Below, in pieces: positions 58,701 to 64,000 of a stretch of DNA of 64,000 nt. Source of the stretch: Harmothoe impar (Eukaryota > Annelida > Polychaeta > Phyllodocida > Polynoidae); assembly GCA_947462335.1 (NCBI GenBank), contig OX381709.1, positions 41,572,933 through 41,636,932 on the forward strand. Direction: 5' to 3'. The position numbers were made by a program, and so were the translations under genes. The notes under the pieces are model-generated. The model saw only the letters and a program-made list of their open reading frames with translations. It did not search any database and had not been told where the DNA came from. Every line of letters starts with the position of its first letter. Position 1 is the stretch's first letter.

Positions 58701-61700
58701 GCAGACCGGAAGACCTACACCCGACAGTCGGCCGCGCCCTTCCCAATCCGAAAAGAAGACTCCCGAGGGCGAGGCCCCTGTGAAGGGGACCGTGGTAGCA
58801 AAGGATGAGTGCAGTCCATGGCGTGCAAACATAGACATGAGCGACTTCCGGCCTGAGGATGTCAATGTGGCGGCACTCGACGGCGGGTTCCGCGTCGACG
58901 CCACGCGCGTGATGCCGTTGCGCGGCGGCGGCGCATTCCGGATGCAGGTATCCCGCGACGTTAAAATGCCCGAGCACGTGGATAAAAAGAACATTCGGAT
59001 CTGGCTTGGGACAGACGGCATTCTTCACTTTGCTGAAAAGGCGGCAAATCCCTCCAACCAGAAAACCAACCCGACACAGGCCCCAAACTCTGCCAAGGAA
59101 GACGATCCAAAGGAGGTTAACTCTACTGTAGAAAAACTGCAAGAGACAGCTTCCCAATCCTGTGAATCTGACTCTAATCTGAGGGATATTTCGTTGACGC
59201 CCAAGGCTGTGACCTCTTCTGATTCCACCCTTCAAAATGCTGATGCTGTGACTACCGATCCTGCAAGTAAAACGGAAACGGACACTGATGCGACTCGCGG
59301 AGTACATGCTCCTGACAGGTCTGTACCTATTACCATTCCAGTTGAGCAGACGACAGATGATACTCCTACCAGTGATGGTCATAATGCTTTAATCGAAATG
59401 GAGGATGCAAACAATGTCACTGATAAGATGGAAGTCACAAATGACGTCCATAACAGCATCGAGCATATGAATGATGCCCATGAAGATATTCACAAAGTGG
59501 ACACTGTGAACGAAACCGTTTTCAAGATGGAAGACCTGAAGGACGATGTAGGCCTACATGATGTCAGTGAGGAGATGGAGAACAAGTATGACGTCATTAC
59601 CATGGACGATATCAACGACGTCACCTCTAACATGGACGCTGAGACAGACGTCAGTGACGAGCTACCAGAGCTCGTGAACTACGTCACGTCAAATGAGGAC
59701 CTCATCCTAACCCAGTCCAAAGACGCCCCCTTCAGGAAGTGTATGGATGTGTCTGGGTTTGACCCTAATGACCTTGTCATCAAGGTTGTGGACCGTACAC
59801 TGTCAGTGGAGGCAGAACGTCACGAGGACGTAGACGGGGTGGAGACGCTACGACGTATCAGCTGCAGCTTTAAACTGCCACCTGGTGTGGACGCTGACTC
59901 TATCAGGTCAGCCGTGACGTCAGAAGGCAGTCTGACCATATTTGGACATTTTGAATCCAATACAACCCCCAAGGAGAAGATTGTAAGCATTCAAAGGATA
60001 GCATAACATCGTTAACACAACGTATTGTATCATATACATGGATATATTGGTTAGACACTTCTGTTATATAGAAAAATGCACAAAGTGTAGCGTAGCATGT
60101 GCGCGTAGATCTGTATATGGATTATGTTGGAGATAAGAGATAAGCTTCTATTGTATAGAAAGATACAGCAGAGTGTATAGCGTACATCTGTAGGCCGATG
60201 CATTTTCGAAAGAGAGAAGTGCATGCTGTATTGTATATCCATGCATTTATAAATTGGAAACGAATTTTACCTCACCATAGACATGATCTTACTTTCGTAT
60301 TTAAAAGTGGTATCGCCCTGTTATGTGTAACGTGCATCATTCTGATATGAGATGTAAAATGCAAACCGCAAATATATGTGAATGCATATATAGAGTTCAC
60401 AACAAAGTGACACACAATACGTTTGTAGGTCTTATATCTATTTGGTATGGGTTACAATATTTATGCACATGCTTGTACTTACTGTCTGCATTATTATTCC
60501 AGTGCATTAAAGCAAAGTTATGTGTTATTAAATCAAGACTATGGACCCGTATTGTATCCAATCAGTGTAATTAATGACATCTATGTATAATGGCCATGTC
60601 CAATTAATACATTATGGAATGTTTGGCTATATATGTATCTCGATTGAAAAATAAACGCATACTTGAAATCGTATTTCTGCATTTGTCGTTGTATTTCTCA
60701 TTGCATAAAAATGATAAGAATTGAGTCAAGGGATTAACAATGAATCTTGTCCGTTTTAACTGCCAGAGGGTTCATTCCATCACACCTTGAACTGAGAATC
60801 TATAGTAATCTAGATAGTTTTACCGGAAATTGTATTTAATATGCTAATAATGTGTCAATGACCTATCTAGAGATCATCTATATATTGGAATATCAAATTA
60901 TGCTACACGATTATATCCTATGAGACGGTAGTACGAAACCCGTCCTCAAACCACATGCACAGAGATAATAGAGTTCAGTTCCTGAGCTAATGAGACGATA
61001 GCTCTAAGGTACATTTTCCTCCCATTTATGACATATTCTCATTACATATAAATAGTCTATATATAATGGCATTGTTATGTACACATTATCATAAGGGTTG
61101 AAAACATAACTTCATCAGGCGAGTTTATGATGGGGAATTATAAAGCGCGCAGCGCGAGACTGATAATTCCCCATTCCTGAATGACATAGGTCATTAAAAT
61201 ATCCATCGTTAAAGTACAAACACTACAAACTTTATAATGCGTCCCGGGGTTAGCCTTACCTTAGTTGTGTTGAAGGAGTCTGCGACCTGGTCTGCCCGCA
61301 CCTTGACCTCCACCATAAGCAGGTTGGCGTCCTCTATCTTGGTCTGTATGACCTTGAGCTGCTCCTCGGCTGACGTCGCCAGCTGCTGTAGCTGGGTCGT
61401 CAGGTTTCCCTGCAAGCAGTTTAATACTCTCTGATTTAGACATTGCTACTTTTACATTGGTTTCTCTCTGATATAAACACTTCTCACAATATTACTTCCG
61501 ATTTTCATACAATTGGAATCATCATTAAAATTGACAAAATGTTAGTGTGGACCTTTATATTTACAATGTGGCCTGTAGGACGAGGCCTATGTATCGACAT
61601 TTGATAAATAGGGTAAATTGTAATTTAGCACATAAATTCTATTTATAATGGACGCACTGTGTTGATTGCCCCTTTCAGCATGATCTCCGCCTGCTCAGCT

Positions 61701-63970
61701 TCAGCAGTAATGTTGGCTACTGTTGCGGCTATTGTCGTCTGCTCCTTGTCAAAGTTGACATTCACACCTGACGAGGACTGCCCACTATCTAGGTGCAGCT
61801 GTAAAAACGGAGAAATGTTGCCATTTAGGTTTGAACGGTATTAAGCAGGTTATTAGAATAGATAGGGCATGTATATCACGCAGATCATGCGCCATACACA
61901 ATGTACATAACACATAACACCTTCATAAAAGCAGGGCACACATCCCAGACGACCGGTAGGGTAAGTAGTATATGGCAAGAGGAACTATAAGCAGGGCACT
62001 GACTGACCATTTGCAAGGTGAGTAGTATATAGCAACAGGGGTTTTAAGCAGCACTATCTGACCATTGTTAGGGTAAGTAGTATATGGGAAGAGGAAATAT
62101 AAACAGGGCACAGTCTGGTCATTTGTAGAGTAAGTAGTATATGGCAACATGGGTTCTAAGCAGGGCAGTCTGACCATTGTTGAGTAGTCTACCACCGGAG
62201 TAATCTCGTCCATCTCGTGTGTAATGTGTTTTTTTTCAATAGACACAACTTGAGTCTCTTCCTAACCTGTTCAGCGGCGTCCATATAGGAGGTGAGTTTG
62301 GCGACGATGACCGGGGCGGAAGTGTTGAGTTCTTGCGCCCCCTGATAAGATACCAATGCACTATCCCGGAAACCCTGCTGGCGGGTCAGCTCCTCCATAC
62401 TGGCATTATCTAGGCGTTCTGCCTGTTCCTCCATGAAGTGACCCTAGTAATATTAGAGATAAAGAATTACGTTTAATGATAGATTTCCTAATGTATCAAC
62501 ATTATAGTATCGTGATATCGGGTGGTACGCCATCTTTATATTCAAATCACAATATTTATGCAACATAATTATGTGACCTTTAGTTTGTACACTTGCAATA
62601 ATTACAGTTATTTCAACCAAGGACATTCCATCGACACACGTGTATACACTCGGAAAAAAATGGGCCTTAGTACAGCTAGGCGCACTTAGCTCCCTTTTCG
62701 CAGTACATGTCACATAGTACTCACTATCGCTCTGAGTATCCCACCCACCTTGTCAAGTAGCCCCTGCACTGTCCTGTTGTATTCTGGTTCCGCCAGGGTC
62801 AGGTTCTTTATGCCATCAGTGAGCACATCCAGGTGACCTTCAGAGAGGCCCAGGTCGGCTGAGGTCATGGAGATGTGGTCAGCTAGTACCTGCATCTGGG
62901 AGTCTAGCATCTGCACCTCACCTATCATCTGTACCTGGGTCCAGTACTGGTCAAAGGTGACTTTCAGGGCTGTCGTGTCGTTACCCATAGAGAACTGACA
63001 CTCACTGCACACTGTGGTTGAAGAAGATTACAGCTGAGTTCATTGGAAAATTGATGACGGCGTTCAAAAATTGTAAAGACAAACCGTACTCAAAGTGAGG
63101 TTTCTGATCAAATCATAGAGAATGATACATGTAACAACAAAAATCCAAATGTAAATCGTCATGTATAGAGTAATTGATATGGTGAGTAGTATATGACAAG
63201 TGGAACTATACGCAGGGCCTACAGACTTTCACTCCCTCCCTCCAGTTGGGAGACATCTTAATCGCATTATCAACCCACAAAACTGCTTTAGGTCCTTACT
63301 TGTACATCCGTTCTCTCCAAAGCCCACGTGGAGGAACTGACACTTTTCACACTGGCGTCCTGCTACCCCTGTCTTACACGCACACTGACCAGTGACTGTC
63401 TCACAGGCGGCTGTAGGGTCCACACTGCCCACCGCGTCACATGCACACTCTAGGTTAGACATAGAGAACACAATTGAATTTGGGATATGCTTTCTTCGCG
63501 ATCATGACGGAGTGATACTGCATATACGTTGAGATTAACTGTACATAACTCTAGTTTTTAGTGTACTTGATACTACGTTCGAGTGTAGTAGATTCAGGAA
63601 TATGATGTGCTAAGATATCCCGTAGACTGTTCTGGTAATGTAGTTATATTTAACTATATTTTCCTACATAATTATTTCACATTATCCTCTCCATCTTTAT
63701 CATATGGACTACAGCTATATATTGTACCTCCTCCTTTGATATGTCTTTAATTAAGATGCAATGTGAAACAATTGCTTTAAAAGAAAGGCACCATGTAATA
63801 TCCTATCTGACTTCACTTACCTTTGCATTCTAGGAGGGGCAGTCCCCAGAACCCGGTACTACACATGGTACACTTGGGTCCCTGTGCGTTAGCTTTACAC
63901 GTACACTGCCCGGCCTCGTTACACTGGGTGTCTGCACTGCCGAACACGTTACACTCACACGCCTTACAAC
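33031..63970 (-). CDS. Laminin subunit alpha, C-terminal half (two LE modules, coiled coil, LG1-LG5); 5' end outside the window
   Basis: Long arm and globular end of a basement-membrane laminin alpha chain. Exons in transcript order: 63821-63970, 63300-63449, 62725-63011, 62267-62443, 61658-61798, 61260-61409, 57123-57321, 56336-56353, 55384-55528, 54097-54341, 52231-52356, 51862-51870, 51278-51292, 50162-50350, 48942-49204, 46050-46231, 45502-45643, 44621-44959, 43692-43936, 42282-42426, 41229-41372, 38308-38459, 37782-37961, 37314-37571, 35596-35818, 35122-35301, 34406-34726, 33424-33661, 33031-33191. Apart from three tiny exons, which keep frame whether used or not, each junction has AG/GT sites and matching phase, and the sum is in frame to the TAA at 33031. 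Five C-terminal LG domains identify an alpha chain; beta and gamma chains lack them. The first exon starts in phase 1, so the gene continues to the right. The class (LAMA1/2-like or LAMA3/5-like) was not resolved. Confidence 0.95.
34194..34304. repeat. Palindrome with ~53-nt arms in a laminin intron
   Basis: GTCTGAACTCCTGGTTTCTC at the left pairs with the segment ending ACCTGTCATTCAGAC. The centre CACTCGGCTCCGCCTCGTG is very like the centre of the 75-222 palindrome although the arms differ. Confidence 0.7.
34406..37571 (-). CDS. Laminin alpha: LG4 domain
   Basis: Starts at CAAPYELSFSTQGMRFG in exon 37314-37571, then 35596-35818, 35122-35301 and the first third of 34406-34726. Motifs: FTITIEFRAVQPNGILVYAA, YYFSLFLEDGYLVFNMD, GEWVEVTVLRIND, LLYIGGVPASFVGL and the cysteine pair in FHGCIKSVQV and GTLPC. 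In known laminins LG4-LG5 bind dystroglycan and heparin-like chains; binding was not judged here. A LINE remnant lies in the intron after 37314. Confidence 0.9.
35917..37271 (-). mobile_element. LINE remnant (3' part of a reverse transcriptase ORF, 3' UTR and CAAA tail), laminin intron
   Basis: The minus frame 36375-37271 (298 codons) has non-LTR reverse transcriptase C-terminal motifs from about residue 53: SSQWCLSNKLSLNTKKTKAM, YLGMTLDSQLAFKKHV, ISVLKRMIMPALDYGDILY. The catalytic DD region is missing, so it is 5'-truncated and inactive. After the stop come about 430 nt, AATAAA (35941-35946) and a (CAAA)n tail (35917-35934). It lies 43 bp past the donor of exon 37314-37571, in the same sense as laminin. 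Confidence 0.8.
37314..41372 (-). CDS. Laminin alpha: LG3 domain, lacking its cysteine pair, plus Thr/Pro linker
   Basis: Exons 41229-41372, 38308-38459, 37782-37961 and the 5' part of 37314-37571. Motifs: VVQLQFQTYQPSGVIMYAQR, PYFYIAVFNGDVVVLFNQGS, DGREHEMLVDF, PIYLGGVPS. At the place where the other four LG domains have GC(V/I) this one reads LIGGLRNLQIN, and no cysteine occurs in the whole domain, so both partners of the usual disulfide are gone. A spacer (PPLPYSTTPAPPTTPHPT) separates LG3 from LG4, as in other alpha chains. The LG3 introns hold one copy of the ~2-kb repeat (39095-40924). Confidence 0.9.
39095..40924. mobile_element. ~2-kb satellite-bearing repeat, copy 2, laminin LG3 intron
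   Basis: Direct copy of 28086-30159 with scattered substitutions and small indels; lacks the MITE and keeps the empty TA site. It sits between laminin exons 38308-38459 and 41229-41372. Confidence 0.85.
42282..44959 (-). CDS. Laminin alpha: LG2 domain
   Basis: Starts in exon 44621-44959 after a proline-rich spacer (CCAKPPSPPLPQTLPG), then uses 43692-43936 and 42282-42426. Motifs: MQFKFRTYDQSGVMVMVDRE, DGQWYQLSAMYNSTYVMLVV and FFAACIMDVKF with the second cysteine in STKHCYV, so the usual C-terminal disulfide pair is present. The intron 42427-43691 contains a 289-bp palindrome. Confidence 0.9.
42819..43107. repeat. 289-bp palindrome in the laminin LG2 intron
   Basis: Arms of about 138 nt with a loop of under 12 nt near 42960. 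Left end CACAGAGAGAAGAAACAGCG, right end GGCGCTGTTTCTTTTCTCGG. Inside, GACTCCC/GGGAGTC motifs repeat. A foldback element or inverted duplication; no frame. Confidence 0.85.
44621..49204 (-). CDS. Laminin alpha: LG1 domain
   Basis: Encoded by the 3' part of exon 48942-49204 (TEIKLDFQ), exons 46050-46231 and 45502-45643, and the 5' part of 44621-44959. Motifs of a LamG sandwich: GVLLFAENN (first strand pair), RYGIDGHLTVTRL, VYVGGLPPNYI, and the C-terminal pair of cysteines in FEGCVTNMFID and EAQC. The acceptor of exon 48942-49204 is placed at cttccacaacaaag|TGG because only this keeps phase with the previous exon. Confidence 0.9.
45355..45410. repeat. Fragment related to the 6933-7153 MITE core
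   Basis: GAATGCAGCCCTGGTGCGCAA then CTCGCCAGTGCTGC matches the hairpin core of that element. Confidence 0.35.
46232..48338. other. Laminin intron sequence with a CpG-rich patch at 46980-47430
   Basis: No exon is required here by phase. The patch holds two imperfect copies of GAGCGTAAACGGCAACG-like sequence (near 47100 and 47195) and a G/C-rich stretch near 47310-47350. Frames are short and unrecognised. Confidence 0.4.
48339..48715. mobile_element. MITE with ~40-bp TIR and TTA duplication, laminin intron
   Basis: GGCCACTC, A run, GTTGTTTCTCATCACC at the left and the inverse at the right, flanked by TTA (48336-48338 and 48716-48718). Interior is AT-rich with A and T runs. Flanked outside by tandem-like AACGTT motifs. 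Confidence 0.75.
48942..63011 (-). CDS. Laminin alpha: coiled-coil domain (domains II and I)
   Basis: Twelve exons from 62725-63011 to 48942-49204 encode about 650 residues that are rich in Ala, Leu, Glu, Gln and Asn, almost free of Pro and Gly, and in heptad-like order. The segment opens with CSEC, the cysteine pair that disulfide-links the three chains at the top of the coil. It ends around LEEKIARALLRLEQMEQ in exon 48942-49204, then crosses a short loop into LG1. In laminins this segment assembles with beta and gamma chains. Three of the exons are tiny (18, 9 and 15 nt) and are annotated separately. The 3.9-kb intron between 61260 and 57321 holds the sHSP gene. Confidence 0.9.
51278..51292 (-). 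CDS. Laminin alpha 15-nt microexon (TGSLI)
   Basis: On the minus strand: cataattcaccag|CGGGTAGCCTTATAG|gtaagtctc. Phase 1-1, length a multiple of three. After the 9-nt exon it would continue the chain as E-E-D-T-G-S-L-I-E-P-L-V into exon 50162-50350. The donor is strong and the acceptor modest. Confidence 0.4.
   Translation of the reverse strand, partial: RVAL
51499..51622. repeat. 124-bp near-perfect palindrome, laminin intron
   Basis: Arms of about 60 nt include AGAGTCATTGTCGCTAAAAC and CCTCACCTGAGAGTCAGGCA with their inverse; almost no loop (centre near 51560). It lies beside the two microexons 51278-51292 and 51862-51870. Confidence 0.85.
51862..51870 (-). CDS. Laminin alpha 9-nt microexon (EED)
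   Basis: On the minus strand: acagtggtttag|AAGAAGACA|gtaagtag. Phase 1-1 between exons 52231-52356 and 50162-50350, adding Glu-Glu-Asp. The nearby alternative acceptor (cag|TGGTTTAG) would bring an in-frame stop, so the tag acceptor is chosen. Exons also join without it. Confidence 0.45.
52991..53444. mobile_element. MITE-like element with ~33-bp TIR, laminin intron
   Basis: GACATCTCGACAGGTGCCTG at the left and CAGGCACCTGCCGAGAGGTC at the right are inverted. About 450 bp, no frame, target duplication not clear. Confidence 0.6.
56336..56353 (-). CDS. Laminin alpha 18-nt microexon (EPDEET)
   Basis: On the minus strand: cattctccacag|AACCTGATGAGGAAACCA|gtaagtgtg. Both sites are good, the length is a multiple of three and the phase is 1-1, exactly fitting the donor of exon 57123-57321 and the acceptor of 55384-55528. 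It would add Glu-Pro-Asp-Glu-Glu-Thr to the coiled coil. The flanking exons also join in frame without it, so it could be alternative. Confidence 0.6.
57911..58063 (+). CDS. Small open frame (50 codons) upstream of the sHSP promoter, function unknown
   Basis: tcaagATGGCG opens MALWGRLGIYAYSIPDTSGR and runs to TAA at 58061, reading through a possible donor (CCAG|gtaggc). It lies in the CpG-rich block just 5' of the TATA box. It could be a micro-peptide, an alternative first exon of the sHSP gene or chance in GC-rich DNA. No homologue recognised. Confidence 0.22.
   Translation: MALWGRLGIYAYSIPDTSGRIVDRLGPGRRGPVCAKFPYSSSDDAAAAPG
58076..58185 (+). promoter_or_regulatory. Promoter of the two-domain sHSP gene: heat-shock-element-like site and TATA box
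   Basis: GGAAGCTTCC at 58078-58087 is two inverted nGAAn units, the minimal core of a heat shock element; a third unit is not clear. TATATAAG at 58146-58153 is a good TATA box and would start transcription near 58175-58185, leaving a leader of about 220 nt without an ATG before the start at 58405. The region is far richer in G, C and CpG than the surrounding laminin intron. A donor-like CAAAG|gtaagg at about 58347 hints at a possible leader intron, but no convincing acceptor was found. Confidence 0.6.
58405..60006 (+). CDS. Small heat shock protein-like protein with two alpha-crystallin domains, intronless, nested in a laminin intron
   Basis: 533-residue open frame from ATG 58405 (A at -3); the frame is open further upstream but without another ATG. 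Order: N-terminal region rich in Trp, Pro and Arg with an alanine run (residues 1-136); alpha-crystallin domain 1 (about 137-211: SPWRANIDMSDFRPEDVNV to GTDGILHF); a long acidic linker (about 212-440) rich in Asp, Glu, Asn, Thr and Met with repeated nDV/nDVT.M-type motifs; alpha-crystallin domain 2 (about 441-516: KCMDVSGFDPNDLVIKVVDR, then RISCSFKLPPGVDADSI and EGSLTIFGHF). The tail contains VSI, a possible I/V-X-I motif used in oligomer assembly. Typical animal sHSPs are about 150-230 residues with one such domain, so this is over twice the usual size. sHSPs are ATP-independent cytosolic holdases; activity here is inferred from the domains. The gene lies antisense in laminin intron 57322-61259. 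Confidence 0.88.
   Translation: MLFGEQVHLHPFFLQPRSAGSCLRQCAEYPAGWRQAVTEVPQVPVFWRDLEQPRVRAWSPMQWRQHPWAPHSAPVGFRRCAAAAATAAAAGETASGNRPQTGRPTPDSRPRPSQSEKKTPEGEAPVKGTVVAKDECSPWRANIDMSDFRPEDVNVAALDGGFRVDATRVMPLRGGGAFRMQVSRDVKMPEHVDKKNIRIWLGTDGILHFAEKAANPSNQKTNPTQAPNSAKEDDPKEVNSTVEKLQETASQSCESDSNLRDISLTPKAVTSSDSTLQNADAVTTDPASKTETDTDATRGVHAPDRSVPITIPVEQTTDDTPTSDGHNALIEMEDANNVTDKMEVTNDVHNSIEHMNDAHEDIHKVDTVNETVFKMEDLKDDVGLHDVSEEMENKYDVITMDDINDVTSNMDAETDVSDELPELVNYVTSNEDLILTQSKDAPFRKCMDVSGFDPNDLVIKVVDRTLSVEAERHEDVDGVETLRRISCSFKLPPGVDADSIRSAVTSEGSLTIFGHFESNTTPKEKIVSIQRIA
60650..60655 (+). terminator. Poly(A) signal of the sHSP gene
   Basis: AATAAA about 645 nt after the sHSP stop, before the next laminin exon at 61260, so the nested transcript can end inside the laminin intron. 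The 3' UTR contains two imperfect copies (about 60062-60120 and 60152-60210) of a segment containing agtgta-tagcgtac-type sequence. Confidence 0.6.
61130..61174. repeat. Short palindrome beside laminin exon 61260-61409
   Basis: ATGGGGAATTAT and ATAATTCCCCAT flank a CpG centre (GCGCGCAGCGCG). Resembles in design the other G/C-centred palindromes of the window. Confidence 0.55.
63300..63970 (-). CDS. Laminin alpha: two laminin-type EGF (LE) modules
   Basis: Exons 63821-63970 and 63300-63449 are each 150 nt and phase 1-1, the usual one-exon-one-module layout. Each encodes an eight-cysteine LE module: the first from CKACECNVFGSADTQCNEAG to GFWGLPLLEC, the second from ECACDAVGSVDPTAACETVT to GFGENGC. 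Both show CxC pairs, a GxxCxxC loop and a final GF/G region. They are the last rigid rod modules before the coiled coil; others must lie beyond the right edge. Confidence 0.93.
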
Positions 63971-64000
63971 CTAACCACAGGAGGCAACGAGTCACTCGAT

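Noticed and set aside
58412..58783. Alternative plus frame overlapping the sHSP N-terminus
   Set aside because: Pro/Arg/Ser-rich out-of-frame reading; would not continue into the alpha-crystallin domain without a frameshift, and the annotated frame is open throughout.
58255..59382. 375-codon minus frame opposite the sHSP gene
   Set aside because: Shadow of the GC-rich sHSP coding strand; rich in Arg, Cys and Gly without family motifs.
1..64000. tRNA, rRNA, CRISPR or bacterial operon features
   Set aside because: No cloverleaf with B-box, no rRNA segment and no direct-repeat/spacer array was seen; split genes and poly(A) signals show an animal nuclear sequence.

Overview
This is a nuclear segment from an animal, most likely a marine invertebrate. 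Genes are split by AG/GT introns, and the intergenic and intronic DNA is AT-rich and crowded with foldback elements, MITEs, minisatellites and one LINE remnant. No species or phylum can be fixed from the sequence alone.

Layout. (1) About 1-22,750 is gene-poor and repeat-rich: a 693-bp tandem duplication carrying a large palindrome (1-1,285), several MITEs, a pyrimidine minisatellite (12.2-12.7 kb), a dispersed ~565-bp repeat (15.8, 17.6 and, inverted, 24.1 kb), a 60-bp higher-order minisatellite (19.8-20.8 kb) and a G-run foldback element (21 kb). Two exon-like segments on the minus strand (4,270-4,307 and 6,344-6,432) and a possible first exon (22,758-22,781) suggest an unidentified gene diverging from NDUFS7. 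(2) 22,844-31,892 (+) is a complete six-exon NDUFS7 gene for the mitochondrial complex I subunit that holds cluster N2. I spliced it to 690 nt (229 codons plus stop) with every phase matching. (3) 33,031-63,970 (-) is the 3' half of a laminin alpha gene: two laminin-EGF modules, a coiled coil of about 650 residues and five LG domains, then a stop. The chain is about 1,720 codons and runs off the right edge. It converges tail to tail with NDUFS7, with about 0.6 kb between the two poly(A) signals. (4) Inside one laminin intron (57,322-61,259), on the opposite strand, lies a GC-rich intronless gene (58,405-60,006) for an unusual small heat shock protein. It has two alpha-crystallin domains separated by a long acidic linker, and its own TATA box, a heat-shock-element-like site and a poly(A) signal.

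Relations. NDUFS7 is a housekeeping respiratory gene, and YY1-like and NRF-1-like sites sit just upstream of its ATG. The laminin alpha chain is a basement-membrane protein. No functional link between the three genes is evident; their arrangement is positional: convergent (NDUFS7/laminin) and nested (sHSP in laminin). Two near-identical ~2-kb repeats in direct orientation lie in an NDUFS7 intron and a laminin intron 11 kb apart.

Exon borders were set by eye from splice consensus, phase continuity and protein similarity. Family assignments rest on recognised motifs, not on a database search.
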